Part shown: in pieces, positions 12,441 through 25,226 of the stretch
Layout of the letters: every line of letters begins with the position of its first letter
Numbering within the stretch: the stretch's first letter is position 1
Source: Strongylocentrotus droebachiensis
Lineage: Eukaryota > Echinodermata > Echinoidea > Camarodonta > Strongylocentrotidae
Length of the DNA: 64,000 nucleotides
Direction of reading: 5' to 3'
NCBI GenBank assembly: GCA_035222895.1
Contig: JAVYIG010000064.1
Coordinates: 671,001 to 735,000, forward strand
Notes under the pieces: generated by a model
Database searches by the model: none
What the model saw: the letters and a program-made list of their open reading frames with translations, nothing else
What the model was told of the DNA's origin: nothing
Position numbers and translations under genes: made by a program

Positions 12441-13204
12441 TAACGGAAAACGTCTATGCAATTATTGTTTTTGTTGTTTGTTGCGATGGAACTTATGTGT
12501 TATTGCCCACTTTGGTGACGTCATGCTTACGTCTCCCTAAATCCTTCTCAGTCCAACCCGTATAAGTCGGTACAGCCCCGTCATGATTGACGACTTAGAT
12601 CTGGAAAAGAAATTTCCTCAAAAGACGCCGCCACCTAAAGAGAAAAATGAGAGAAGAACGGGTAGGCAGCTGTGTGCTGGGCTGAAACTGGGAGCTGGCT
12701 ATAGGCGACGGCGATAATTAGTTACGTGTAAGGGTGTCGAAAGAGGTCAAGTTCAAACCCTCGTTATCCTCGCTCCAGGGCCCATCTCCCACTCGGCCTC
12801 CATTCCTCAGCAGCATAAGCACCTCATAAAGCCAGCAGAATACCTGTCATAAACCAATGTTTGGATTCATGCAAAAGGTTGGCAATTACAATAATCTACT
12901 CTTTTAGCGTGAGATAGGTTACCTGAGAAATAACAGCACAATAGTATCTCCTCTAGCACATCATTTTTGCTCTTTTTCGCAGTAAATGTGTGTCGTATTC
13001 GTTAATTTTCTTTTCTATTCCTCAATAAAGAAGGACATAAAGAACAACTTCACATATAGCAGCACATCGTCAACATTGTCGTTCAAGCAGGGTTGCACTT
13101 GATTGCTAGTAGGGCAACTCGTTTTGTTTTTATCTGGAAGAGTTGAAGGGCAATCTCAAAATCGTTATCAGCACTGGTTAAACGAGGAGTTAAAAACACA
13201 AAAA
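12441..13204 (+). promoter_or_regulatory. Proximal upstream region and 5' UTR of the Hox gene
   Basis: This stretch directly precedes the start codon. It holds the CRE palindrome at 12516-12523 and is poorer in simple repeats than most of the window. No firm TATA box or initiator was found, so the transcription start is unknown. Confidence 0.35.
12516..12523. promoter_or_regulatory. Palindromic CRE (TGACGTCA) upstream of the Hox start codon
   Basis: A perfect TGACGTCA palindrome lies about 690 bp before the Hox ATG. This is the consensus site for CREB/ATF bZIP factors. A second perfect copy lies in intron 1 at 33023-33030. A chance match is possible in 64 kb. No convincing TATA box was seen immediately upstream of the gene. 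Confidence 0.35.
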
Positions 13205-13811
13205 ATGGAAAACGTCCCACAAGGTTTTGCGAGTAATTCGTGTAATATATCTGGAACATTTCAGGGTCGCAATCCCGCAGGAATGACAAGTGCTGGTTTC
13301 ATGCAGATAAGTGGAGCTGCTGGAGATCGGGTCGTCACCACCACAGCCTCCACGTCGACTGCGGCAGGTAGCGGCAGGGCTTACATGCATCACCCTGGAG
13401 CTGCCACAGCCCACTTCGCCTACGTCAATTCCCGTCCCGATTGCCGGTTCTTGCAACCGTCGGTGTCCGGGACGACCACGGGTACCATGGGTCTGCCGAC
13501 GGCCAGCAGTCCACCGGGAATCTCACCCGTGGCCGATGATCAGACAAGAACTCTCAGATCAACACCGACCTTTCAGTTCAACGGCATGAGTATGGAACTG
13601 CACCCTGGCCAGCAGCCGCAGCGGTTCGACCTGAGTGGAACGGGGGCAGGAGCCCACATACGCTATCCCTCGCCCATGGGTAGCGCAGCGGCAGCCATGT
13701 ACAATGCTGCCGCCACAGCCCCACCACCCCATCCTCACCAGCAACATCTGTCTTATTTCAACTATCCTTCATACCCAACTTCTGCTGCCACATACCCTTT
13801 CAACATGGCAG
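13205..13811 (+). CDS. Hox11/13-type gene, exon 1 (N-terminal region)
   Basis: This exon encodes residues 1-202 and the first base of codon 203. I chose the ATG at 13205 because it is the first ATG in the open frame and has a good context, with A at -3 and G at +4 (MENVPQGF start). The frame stays open about 100 nt further upstream but offers no earlier ATG. The protein is low-complexity and rich in Ser, Thr, Ala, Pro, His and Tyr: a Ser/Thr/Ala stretch near residues 45-60, a poly-Ala segment (GSAAAAM) near residue 160, then PPPHPHQQH and a Tyr-rich end (SYFNYPSYP). Such N-terminal regions are typical of Hox activation domains. Local GC is far above that of the flanks. The exon ends ATGGCAG before a consensus donor GTAAGT (phase 1). 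No known N-terminal posterior Hox motif was recognised. Confidence 0.9.
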
Positions 13812-14426
13812 GTAAGTGAGAGAAATAAGTCATTAATTTCCACTCCTTTTCAGAACCCATCCCAAATATAAAAGGTAGAGAAAGAAAAGACAGGAAAAAC
13901 AAAGTCGTCTGCAACAAGTCGATACCTTACAAAATAGATTTTATTTGACTAAATTAAGTATAGGAAAATCCTTTCTGTTCCTTAATTAACTAGATTTAAA
14001 ACAAATATAGTTTTGCTTATTCGTTTTGATGAGATATTCGAATTCACAACAAAATCCTTCACATCTAACAAACGAAGATATATGGTTCACAAATGTTTTT
14101 TCTCTAAATGTTACCAATAACATGTCTAATATCAAGTGAAAATGATCATTAGTTGTTATTATTCGATTCAAATGAAGAAGAATCTTAAGGTATGTGTTGT
14201 AAATTGAATTATCTCATATAATCATAAAGAAATATTTGATTCATGCATAGAATTAGATATTTTATAATGTATAATCCAAATCTTCATATTTCACTTCTTG
14301 GTACGTAAGGTGAGAAATATCGCCAAGAGCTTCATCAGTCTGTATTCGTTTTTTTTTCTTCATTTTAGCCAGATGACATCAACTAATTTCAGGAAAAAGA
14401 CCGCACACATTTTTTATTTTTAACAG
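13812..14426. other. Start of Hox intron 1, no feature beyond the donor
   Basis: GTAAGT donor at 13812. AT-rich sequence without recognised elements follows. Confidence 0.5.
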
Positions 14427-14520
14427 CATTGCTATAAAAAGCGCATAGGGACATGCTTTCCTGTAATGTGTTATGCGCTTTAAAAGAACTGGGTATTATT
14501 ATTATTATTATTATTATAAT
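14427..14520 (+). repeat. Retroposon 3' tail fragment ending in (ATT)n
   Basis: TGTTATGCGCTTTAAAAGAA followed by an ATT array resembles the 3' ends of the LINE and SINE copies elsewhere in this window (GCGCTTTACAAATGAATATT then ATT repeats at 26690; GCGCTATATCAAAGCTGAAT then ATT repeats at 29278). It is a short 5'-truncated copy. Confidence 0.55.
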
Positions 14521-14660
14521 GCAATAAATATACTTGAAATTTTCAATGAAAATCTCTTAACTCGCTCTGTATCAAATGCAGACGCACAGTAACAACTGTA
14601 TTTAGAACTAAATCGACATTACCTTACAATATTCAAAAGACGTACTAACTCATAACAAAA

Positions 14661-14757
14661 TCGTCACTGTTTTCACGAAGTGACGGTAGTGAAAAAAAAT
14701 TGCATTCACTTTGCGTTACGATTTTCCTCGCTACCGTCACTTCGTGAAAACAAGGAC
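14661..14757. repeat. Foldback (inverted repeat), 21-bp perfect arms
   Basis: GTTTTCACGAAGTGACGGTAG at 14669-14689 is exactly inverted at 14731-14751, with about 41 bp between the arms. Weaker pairing extends outward (TCGTCACT against AGGACGA). Each arm is itself partly palindromic (TTCACGAAGTGA). A small MITE or a cruciform-forming site are both possible. Confidence 0.75.
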
Positions 14758-17700
14758 GAAATGTTCTCATAATACACATTTTATTTATGTAATATATATT
14801 AAAAAATGTCTGGTTTTGTAATGGATTATGAAAGTGTGACTGTAAACTAAAAATTACATGTCTTCACTGTTGTTGCATTACAAATGTAAACTGAGAGTAT
14901 TGATGTTGATTTCATATTTGTGAATTATGATCAAATTTTAACCGAATTCTTACATTCACCGGATTCCAAACTGTCGAATATGTGCGTGTATGATATTATT
15001 TCATGCAATCATTTTGTTATATAGTTATTCGTTTATGGTTTCAATATTCTTTCGCACATAGTATCATATTTATTACGCAATCTATGACCTAGACGACAGG
15101 GAACAAAATTTGTATTTTGCCCTGATTCGACGAGTGTTATTTCCAACTATAAATCAATTAAAAAAAAAAAATCGTTATCTGAGTAAACCTATTTATACAT
15201 TGACTTGAATAATTGCTTAAAATGTGTACTGGTTGCTCCCCAAATGCAGTTCGAAATCTTAAAATAATATTTGATTTTATAAAATGAAAATAACATCTAT
15301 GGAGGTGGAAATTGGAGAAAGACAAATTATCAGTACATTATAATAGTTATACAATATGTTATCCGTATAGTGATAAATTTGTGCGGGGTTCCTTTATGAA
15401 TGGATTACTTCTACTTGTGTACTTATGTCATAAAATTTGAGGATTTCCATATTCCTATATTTCACTATTACTATGCCATTAGCACACTCACTCGTTATAA
15501 GTATATGTTACTGTAACGCTTTATAAAAAAAGAATTGGTAATCTCCCATAAGAATTTTCACGACTGCCTTACAAAAATCCGCAGATAATGGAAAATAAAA
15601 GATTCGAATATGCAAAGCAGCATAGCTCTAGCAGTAAATCATGTACACAATAGACAATTTGGCAGGAAGATTCATCGTAAAGTTGATTCTCACAGGCTAT
15701 ACAAGTAATAAAATAATACAAACATGCTTCTTGTTTTATAATATTAAGTTCTTTTAGCGTCATGTTATTATTTAATGTGGCTGAAAATAATTTTACTTAA
15801 CCCTGCGGTATATCACAAACGAAAGAAATACAATAGGAGGTCTTAAAATTCTTGACGATGACAGTTCTTTGATTTTCTTTTTGAAATATAAAAATTGCTT
15901 CCATTAGAATATTCAACTTACTCTGAGCAATAAAGTGCAGTGTAGGAAGAGGGAAAAACTAACATTTAGTAAAGTTAGCTTTGAACCTTCAAAATTGTAC
16001 GCAGGAGGGTATATAATATGTTGTTTACCATAATCGACTAGAAATAAGCTAACCAAAATATGCACTTCGAAGTGAACTTACCAAATGTGGAGCATTGTAG
16101 AAGCATAAGAAGGGGGGGGGAGGATTTAGAAAATATGAAGACAAAAAATCAATGGAAAATGAAAAAGAAGAAGAAAAAAAGGAACACACATTTGTGAAGC
16201 ATGAAGAAAAAAAAGCGCAAAGAATTTGCAACCTAATAATATAATATAAGTGGCGAAGGTATAAACTACTCTATAGTATCAAATCAAAAGAGGGTTGAAC
16301 AAAATTTGAAAACAAAAAGAGGGAAACAAACATACAAACCAACCGATACATTGCATTTTTAGACAAGTTGCAAGAACACTAATCTTTTTTCTGTCGCACC
16401 GAAGGCCGCTGAGAAGTCACAGATGGTACAAGGTCATGGTCGGAGAAACTCCCCGATAATAGGCAGCCAACATCCCGACGGGATTCAGCGGCGTTTGTAG
16501 GTCGATTTGTGATGGGAAGATTTGTAGGTCGGCATTGCCCAATTCTCCTTCTCCTCCTCCTCCTCCTGCTTCTCTTCCCTCTTCTCCTTCTTTCTTTAGA
16601 CGTCTTATTTGTCTTGTTTTCTCTACTCAACATTTCTATAAACTCTTTATTTATTTCGCTATTTTGATTTCATTTGACCCCCCTCAACAAAAAAAGAAAA
16701 ACGAATACGAGATCGCAAAGTCTTTCAAAAATCAACTGCAGAATCCACTTCAGAATCAATACATTCTTGCATTGCTTTCAAAAATTAAACTTCGGCTTAT
16801 TATGTCATTTTAGTGTTGACATATCTTTAAAACATGATCAACGAGGCTTTTGAAATAACCTTAGCTTTTTTTCTTCATCTCTGTTGGAGATGAGTTCAAA
16901 ATTCATGAAACCGACATACGACATCTCGGTATACAAACGGGACCTACCTTTGATGTAAAATTAACTAACACGATAAGAAAAATCAATGGTTATCCAAATA
17001 GTAAAAGTGCAAATAACTAATATTCAGACGAATATGATTTAGAATTATATCGAACGTAAAATACTATTGTGTACAGGAAAAAAAAACTTTGAATTTGATT
17101 CAAATCTGGTTTTCCCTAATTATTTTCACCTCCTCCTTCCTTGTGCCTTTTTGGGGTTGTTATTAAATGATTTTATTGGTCATAACACAACCTTTTAAAC
17201 AAACCTTTTGTTTTCTTTTTCATTAACGTATTTGGAACATGCTCTACAAATTATATAAATAATTGATAATCTACTGATACATACTTTTGGTAAACATACT
17301 GAACATAGTAATATATAGATTGTCATCATACAGTGTATGTAATTGCAAACCTTGTTTGTCTCATATTTAAGTATTACAAAAGTAAATAAGAAATAAAATT
17401 TGCATTAAAAAAAAATCACAAGTGATGCAAAAATAGATCCCCGCAAAAAGGACCGGATTTTATGAGGTATAACAGACAAAACAAACAGAGAGACAACAAC
17501 AGAACAAACAACAACAATATGTGTGCCTTTTCTGCTTCTTCTCTTGTTATTTCTCTTTCTATTGTTAAATTTGACTTCATTTTGTTTCTTATCTGCTCCT
17601 TTTCCACCCCTTTTCTGTTTTCTTTACCCCCTCTCCCATCCTAATTGTCCTATTTGCAAATCATGGCCTTTTCATGCAATGACATGTGGATATACAATTT

Positions 17701-20399
17701 TATGTGGAATTAAAAATGGAACAACGTAAAAACTCGAACATCTATATGTTCTTTAATAGCTAGCTCAAGTACAATGATGTCATGTTTGCACTTATTTGTT
17801 ATTCCATTTGATTTTGTCTTCATATTTTAAAACCACTGAGAAGGGAAATTAGTATAAGCTGATGAGAATGAAGGAGTCAACATTAAATTGAATTGATTAT
17901 TTAGAATATACATAAAACTAGATATTAGAGAGCTTTTATTTTTACCATTGGTTATTTTGAAACAGTATGAACTCAACAATTCTTTAACGTTAAGCGAATG
18001 ATTATTGAAAATGGAAAATATAACATTATAAGACTAAGATTACGAAAGTTAACACTGAACTATGTGGAATTAGTGTCTTAACAATAAAGAAAGAAAAACA
18101 CAGATATTCAAAATGGAAAAAAACATTTTTTTTATTTTATATAATTCACGAGGCACACGTTCTTTATATATAATTGTGTGGACTTTTTTCTCTTAAGAAT
18201 TTGTTCAGGACCTATACAGAATAACGAGGAGATTTTATAGAGTACGAAGAATGATACAAACAAATAATTCGAAGAGAAAAATATATCCTGTATTTCTTTT
18301 TCATATAACCAGGTTATGCTACTGATGTATAGCCTATTGACATATATATTTTCCATTTAATTATGTTTTCTTATATTTCATATCTTATATTTTAGTATAA
18401 TCTTCTTCCTCCTTCTGTCGTCGTGTTTGTGATATTTACATTTTAAAGCTCAATACATTTATTTTCACATGCTTTGTTATTGTCTTTGAATGTAGCTCAC
18501 TATATCATCAAATTAATATTACTACAGTGTAGTTCCAATACTCTAATTTTAAAACTTAAATACTTAAAGTTATCAAATTTAGAAAATATGTTTACGAAGA
18601 GAATGAAAAGTTCGGTCTAACTTTATTATTCGACGATAGGATACGATGAATTCTGGATGATATATCACATTTTCAATACTGCTTTCCTGTTTTCTGTTCT
18701 TCTTCTTACCTTCGAATGAGTATAACAATATAATACTAATACGCCTCCCACCCTGATATAACCCTACTCATAACGAATTACAAATTTAGTTTGGGAACCA
18801 TAAATCATTCACTAATACATAGATACAGCATTACGTTTGTTGATATGAGTACTCATTTCCACGCATCTTCTAAAAGAGTTTATCCAATGTTTATATTTGA
18901 TTTGATTTGATTTGATTTGATTTATTTATTTCTGTTTGATTTTCTTTTTCTTTTGCATTTTTACAAATATATAACAAACAAATATTGCAAATTTACACAT
19001 GACTAAAGAATATATGTAGAATAAAGTAAGGCTGGCTGTAACTAATCGAAAACATCAAACAGGAGGGTTGACGAAATAAGCAAAGCTTGATAGTATGACT
19101 ACCCTCAAAGGATACATAATAATACAAATATGGATATATATATATATAACTGGAAGTAGTACTGTGTTAGCATATAATATAACATATAATCACACAATAT
19201 GGTAAATGAAATCCACACCCCGCAAGTAACGTACGGGTAAAACATGGAAATAGCAATAGCAGTAATCCAATGTTTAAAACCAAATTTGTCTGGAGTCGTT
19301 TCAACAATATTATCATCATTTATATCATTGTAAAAACAAACTATAGTTCTTACTAACATACTTCGTACGTGAAAATGTGTCATGTATTTCAGTTTCAGTT
19401 TCATCGTGTTAATCATTGGAGCTTTCTGAAACAGATTTACTTGAGACCTGACAACGGCACTATGTTTAGATAATGTTTTGTCAGGAGTATTTAGGCGATT
19501 TGTTTCTCTGTATGCCACCAATGGTTCCTTCTCGTCATGCTATACAGATACATGCTGAGCATCATTTGAATTTCATTTTATTTAGCCGCACTTAATATTC
19601 AAATATTTAAATGATTTTATTTCTCATGCAAAACAGAATACAATGAGTAAGTATATTACAACAACAAACACAATGGAACAAAAAATATAATAGTAATAGT
19701 ACGAGAAAGGAGGAACCAACTAGAAGCAGAGATTGTTGAAGTATTAGTTCATCATAGGCTGTTTTACAAAACGTCTTGGAAACAAAGTATACATAGAAAA
19801 TAATTAAATTAAACAATTTGGGAAAGAAAAAATAAAAAATAAAAGAGAGGAAAAAATGGGGGGAAATAGTAGAAGGCAAAATACAAATACATGCAGTGCA
19901 TGATTTTTAATAAGTATTAAAACAAGGAACGTATGGGAATGATGTAAGCCGAATTGCTGTTATGTTTTTTTTTCTTTTGTCTTTCCACGGCCATTGCTTT
20001 CTCTGTGTATAATCATCAACTTCCTATCTGCGAAAGGTAATATTCAAAATATGTCTCACTACGGACAACATGTCTGGACGCCATTTTGAATTATAGCTTT
20101 CTGCAGTTCCTTGAACTTCCCATTATGTGTTCTTGATCCTAACAGTTTATCACAATCACACTTCGAGGTGAACCTTGTGATAGAAATACCAAGGGACACG
20201 AAAAATGATAAATGTGGAGGCACATTTGGGACATTTGGGTCGATTTGCCCCTATTTTGTCTTTCCTTTATAGAAGGTTCGGGTATCAGTTTTCGGCCAGA
20301 CGTATTAAGTTGTTTTCTCGGCGACACAGGGGAATCTTTAGTGAAATATTGTAAATGGTCCTCCATTTAAATTCGATTATCTCCAGTCAAGTACGACTG
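14758..20399. other. Hox intron 1, long AT-rich stretch without a gene
   Basis: No exon or gene recognised. Minor content: a (CTC)n/(CTT)n patch near 16540-16590 and a (GATTT)n array at 18897-18930 followed by poly-T-rich sequence. The array could be the tail of a minus-strand retroposon. Small A or T runs are scattered throughout. Confidence 0.5.
18897..18950 (-). repeat. (GATTT)n array, possible minus-strand retroposon tail
   Basis: TTTGATTTGATTTGATTTGA continues into ATTTATTTATTTC. Pentanucleotide arrays next to AAATAAAT-type sequence commonly end LINE copies. The body to its right (about 18950-19520) shows no recognisable reverse transcriptase. Confidence 0.4.
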
Positions 20400-20583
20400 G
20401 GAAACAGAGAAAGAGAGAGAGAAAGAGAGGGAGGGAGAGAGCAGAACAAAGAGGTAGCAAGAAAAATACAGTTGAAAGGAGGCATACACGTGGGCGATAA
20501 ATAAAGAGAAAGAAAGAAAGAAAGGCAGAGAAAAACGAAAAATGGAGAAAAAAAGGATAGATATATATATAGAGGGACAGCGT

Positions 20584-20625
<42 letters not shown>

Positions 20626-20795
20626 AGAGAGAGGCAGAGAAAGATAAAGGAGAGAGAGGCAGAGAAAGATAAAGGAGAGAGAGGCAGAGAGAAGAAAGAG
20701 AGAAGAGAGAGAGAGAGGCAGAGAAAGAAAGAGAGAGAGAGAAAGAAAGACGGAGAGAAAGAGAGAGAGAGAGAGATGGAAAAGAGTACGAGAGA
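20400..20795. repeat. Long (GA)n purine tract with higher-order repeats
   Basis: About 395 bp, mostly purine. Within it GGAGAGAGAGGCAGAGAAAG recurs several times (20630-20730), so a longer unit of about 27 bp has formed inside the GA array. Glu/Arg-rich and Ser/Leu-rich open frames here are artefacts. Confidence 0.9.
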
Positions 20796-23600
20796 GACTC
20801 AGTTAGTATCTCCAAGGATGGCGGCTTCTCTTGCTACTTAGTAACAACCAAAACGGAAAAGAAAAAGGAAATCAAGTGGGAGAAAATGAATGGTATTCCT
20901 TGACGATAGATGTGAGAACATTATGTCCCAAACTGCGTTTTCTGGAAGACTAATGGAACTCATTTGGTGTAATTTCCACTGTGGATTAGCTACTTTACGG
21001 ATACCAGAGCTTTGGCACCCTTACGGTATGTTTGTGAAATATAAACCAGCAGGGATTTGATAACCATTTGATTAACAATTTTTCATATTTTTTTTTGAAT
21101 AAAAATATTCTTAAAATGTTGCGCGAATAATCTTATATTCAGTTCTACAACTTTGATATTGTCTTTAAAATTCGCATATGTTATACGAACTACATAATGG
21201 TACTTTAGGAGAACAACTTTCATGTGCCTTGTCATTTTGTTCAATAAGAGAAATTTGTGTCTACTGGCAAACAAGCGTACATTCTAACCCTTTTCTTTTC
21301 ACATAATTTGTCTTTTTTGTTCTGTTGTAATTATCATTTTGACGTATCATAGCATTATGATTTTTTTAAGTAGAAAAATCATTCTCTCACACGTCGAAAA
21401 AAATAACACAATTATAACAAATGATAATGTTTGCTCTGAGTCCTGACTCTTTTATTTTACTCACTAGTACAGATCTGACCGCCCTGTGTGCGTCGTTATT
21501 GACATTCGTAACAGACGTCTGAGTCTATTTAGTTTGTTATCCTGCACTGATATTTCATATTCAGGCTTTTAATGACACGTTGTGAATTTTCTCCGTACAG
21601 TATGTAGGTTTATATTGTATTAATTAAATAAACTATAAGAATCATGATCTTCTCGTATCGTAGTCAAACAATACTACCCCGTTTGATCTGATAATAAGAT
21701 CAAACTATTAAAGGAAGTTTGAGAAAAATACAAACAAATAGCAACTCAGTCATGGGTCTGATATTCCATGCCCAAACTAACGCCTCAATATTGTTTGCTT
21801 TTGATAAACACGTCCATCCTATATTACTTATTGTTGTAATATTTCGTTTACTTATTTTACATTCTGTTTTGTTTTGTTTTTGTTTTAATTTGTTTAATTT
21901 GTTTTATTTTGTTATATTATTTTGTGTTCTGTTTTTTTTAACCGAGGGGGGGGGGGGGGGGGGAGGGGAAGGGGGTATTGACGAAATTATAATTGTAACA
22001 CTGCTGTACTTCCTCAAAAACATTTTACTTTTGAATATATCATGCGCGGGCATGAGCAAAAATACATATTTTGGGAAACAGTGGGAACGTAGGACATTAC
22101 ATGACCAAAATTGACATTATTCGTTGTGTTAAAAAACGGTAAAAAAAAAATCTGATTGTTTTGCTTTAATTATATCAAATTGGTTTCGGAACTAAGCATG
22201 CACGTACAATTAACTTGTATGTGATTGTAATACCTAAAGAGATGCTTATTTCGATCCATGATGAATATAGTTAAATAATTAAACTTCTCGTAATGTAACT
22301 ATATTTTGTGGCAAGTCCGAGATGGATGTTTATCTCCATGCCATTCGTATTCGAATATTCCTTACGATGATGTTATTGATAATAGCCATCAAATTGTTTT
22401 CCAGTAAGATCATCTTGGATTCTCAATAACATCGCACAAAATAAATTTCGTGGTCAAATGGATTAGTGACGGGACATTCATGACGGTGTCTTTAACGTTA
22501 CGTTTACGAGACGTGCCTCCGCAGTCTCACACCTACCGAACTCTAAACTCCATTCCTGGCCCAAACACAACACTGAATCCTAATCCTAACCCTAAATCAA
22601 AATTATAAAACCAAACAGAAAGTACCCTTACCCCAACCCTACATCTATTTCAAAATAAAGACCGGAGCAATAATTATCGTAGCGATGTCATGACCAATCC
22701 AGTTTTTATCTTAGCCAGGCCACTTATATGTTTCTTCAGTACTCTATCACTCTGCCACATTCAAAGGAAAGAAATTGAGACGCAGCGGGATGACGCGAGA
22801 TTTTTTTCCACCAAATTTGCCATATGCTGTCAGAGTATGACATTAAAACATCTACCAAAAGAGAATAGAGATATTACAAACTATTAATGTATGAATTGAG
22901 GATAATTGGTCAAAGGTCTACATAGATAACTTGCTATAAAGTTCAGACGAAAAATAGCATATCACGTCGGCTCATTCAGTATATATTTAACAGGTCTGGT
23001 ATTGCTTTTATTTTGCGATGCTCTATTTCAGCATGGTTTATATCATTATATGTTGAAATAAGGACTACCAATATGAAATACAGCAACACAATTAATACTA
23101 ATATACTAATATTAAATCATTTTTGTTTTTAAACTTCATTGGATACATTTTGCTATTTTAATAAGTTTAGACAGAAAAAGTACACTCTCATTTTATTGAG
23201 CCACATGAAAATGATTATTATACATTCGGATATAAATATCAGTACACGATGGTTTAACAACTTATACTCTGTCCAGCACCCCGTAAATTAATGATGATAC
23301 ATTTTCAACCTTTAAAGGGAATGAGTAACTTTATGATAATTGTAAACCTTTAGGTCAGTCAGAAACCTCATGACTTTTACAAACCGATCGCCTGTCTGAT
23401 TATCAAGATATTTATCATTGGAAATCGAAATTTAAAAATTCGTTTTCCTAACGGTTTTTTATAACACTACAGTCAATTGGGGAAAGTAAGTATGGTAAAA
23501 CCGGTCACTCAAAGATTTTTACTTTTTTTGAGGCACAATATGATCAATTTGAAGCGCAATTTGTTTAGGGCTTCAATATTACACCATATCACAGACACTG
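20796..23600. other. Hox intron 1, gene-free stretch with a poly-G run at 21948-21975
   Basis: No exon or gene recognised. A G run of about 16 bases with later A interruptions follows a T-rich stretch at 21840-21940. CCTAATCCTAACCCTAAAT near 22577 resembles the (CCCTAA)n telomere motif only briefly. Confidence 0.5.
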
Positions 23601-24020
23601 ATAACACTGATAACATGTACAACATCGGCTTGATTAAGCATTACTTTCCCTCTAGACAGCTACGCTCTCAAAACTCTGGCCTACTTGTTACTCCTAGGGT
23701 TAAAAAAAAAGTGGGGGGGGGGAGCGAACCTTCGCTCATGCTGGGCCTTCATTATGAAATACTCTCCCTCAATGAATTAAGAATAGCAGCTCTGCTGAAG
23801 TGTTAAAAAACAATCTATAAGAAATTTCTGTTTAATTTAGCTTATAATTGATTACCATAACCTTTCATGTCTGTACCTTTCCTATTGTACTTTGTATTAA
23901 TGTATCATGTACGTATGTCATCCTTTGCACAAGCTGCGCCTTGAGCATTTGACTGTCAAGTTGATTTGGCGCCAAATAAATCTTAAAATATGTATTATTA
24001 TCATTATTATCATTTAACAT
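23601..24020 (+). mobile_element. LINE 3' fragment: reverse transcriptase C-terminus and 3' UTR
   Basis: The plus strand encodes HYFPSRQLRSQNSGLLVTPR and, after a G run, FAHAGPSL and NTLP in the next frame, then NELRIAA back in the first frame. This matches the usual C-terminal pattern of CR1/L2-type LINE proteins ('LRS...LLVVPR...FAHAAPKLWNSLP..IR'). Frame shifts around the G run and several stops show it is dead. The 3' UTR ends GGCGCCAAATAAATCTTAAA followed by an ATT/ATC array at 23990-24015. The 5' part is missing, as is normal for LINE insertions. Confidence 0.8.
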
Positions 24021-24060
24021 TGTTAAGCGATGCCTTTAATGTACCATGAGTACACCATCT

Positions 24061-24076
24061 CCCCCCCCCCCCCCCC
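24061..24076. repeat. Poly-C run
   Basis: Sixteen C residues in AT-rich context, just after the LINE tail. Confidence 0.9.
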
Positions 24077-24521
24077 AACAACAAAAACAGTTCTGCTTGT
24101 GTTTTATTTGGGATGGCAAATTTTGAGGTATCTATTTGATGTAGCTATTATGAGAAGCGAAGACGTTAGGGAAATATAAAAAATAGTTTTACCATGTCTT
24201 TATTAAAACCATGTTAAAAGTGCGTCCGATATCGACAATGGAACGATTTTTTTTTAAATAGGAAGGTGCCTACACAATTATTATAAACAACATACGTGTA
24301 CATTTGAATAAACATGTTACAAGATTGAATGCCCGAGTGTATTTTTAAATGACAGTCTCAGCCGAAAATAGTGCACCTTTGATCACATAAAAGATTGCAG
24401 TATTACGTAATCACTTGCAAAATAAAAAATAAAAACAAGCAACATTTGTTTGCATTTTTATAATTTACCATGATCTAAAGCAGGAAATGTGTAGGTGAGT
24501 TTGCAGTCATTGAATATCCCT

Positions 24522-25112
24522 TAAAACACAATAATAATAATTATCACTATTATTCTTATTATTAAGTATTTGGCGTCACCTGTGCCTGGGAGGCGAAAAG
24601 CGAACTGAATCCCTGTAACCCTCGGGTCCCTCCTCCCTGTATAACTGATTGGGGTTGTGCAGGTGAACCACTACACCGGGGTTCCCCCTACTCTTATACG
24701 AATGGTGCAGTGTGTTCCTAACGTGCACAGGTGGTGACTCTCTTCTACACGGGCCTCCATTTAACGTCCTATCCGAGGGACGGAGTGTTTTCCACTTACA
24801 GAGCCTGCGTGTATGAAACAGGGGAGGACACGTTAACAGACTACGAAGGCTTCAGTCATCCGCCTGGGTTGGATTCGAACCCATGGGCCTGAATTCACAA
24901 AGGAGGTTTGTCTACAAACCTTGGTTTTCGTGTGTCATAATTATGACGCGTTTTTACGCGTTTTTACAAACCAGGTTTGTAAAAATCGCGTAAAAACGCG
25001 TCATATGACGTTCATAAACCAAGGTTTGTCGACAAACCTCCTTTGTGAATTCAGGCCACAATCTTTGGTTCGACAGGCAGACGCTTTACAGACTGAGCCA
25101 ACTTGCCTCCTC
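24522..25112 (-). mobile_element. tRNA-derived SINE, minus strand, interrupted by a MITE
   Basis: Read on the minus strand, the copy starts at about 25112 with a tRNA-like head: box A region TTGGCTCAGTCTGTAAAGCG, then box B GGTTCGAATCC at 24869-24879. The body includes CGTCCCTCGGATAGGACGTT, and the 3' end is an (AAT)n array at about 24525-24570. Without the inserted MITE (24886-25057) the SINE is about 420 bp and appears full length. The MITE lies between box A and box B, so the internal promoter is now split. Confidence 0.8.
24886..25057. mobile_element. Palindromic MITE (172 bp) nested in the SINE
   Basis: The whole element is an imperfect palindrome. It begins GGCCTGAATTCACAAAGGAG and ends with the inverse. 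Inner arms share AAACCTTGGTTTT/AAACCAAGGTTT and GACGCGTTTTTACGCG. The centre is ACAAACCAGGTTTGT. No coding capacity. The terminal pattern GGCC..TTCACAAA recurs in other MITEs of this window. A target duplication could not be identified with confidence. Confidence 0.85.
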
Positions 25113-25205
25113 TTAATAATAATGATACTCAAATATAGATTGCGCGTGCACAAAAGTGAATGAAAATGAAAGTGAAAAATGCATACATTGTGTTGAATTA
25201 CTGGG

Positions 25206-25226
25206 GTTTGATTGATTGATTGATTT
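25206..25226. repeat. Short (TTGA)n microsatellite
   Basis: Four to five TTGA/GATT units; possibly the tail of a minus-strand retroposon. Confidence 0.5.

Noticed and set aside
13103-13204. N-terminal extension of the Hox frame upstream of 13205
   Set aside because: The frame is open but has no ATG; the ATG at 13205 has a good context.
19105-19521. Minus-strand 138-codon open frame next to the (GATTT)n array
   Set aside because: Considered as LINE protein, but no reverse transcriptase or C-terminal motif was seen and the second half is hydrophobic low-complexity.
20387-20841. Arg/Glu-rich and Ser/Leu-rich open frames (99 and 142 codons)
   Set aside because: Both are translations of the same GA/CT array on opposite strands.
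22570-22600. CCTAATCCTAACCCTAAA resembling telomere repeat
   Set aside because: Only two or three imperfect units; too short for an interstitial telomere.
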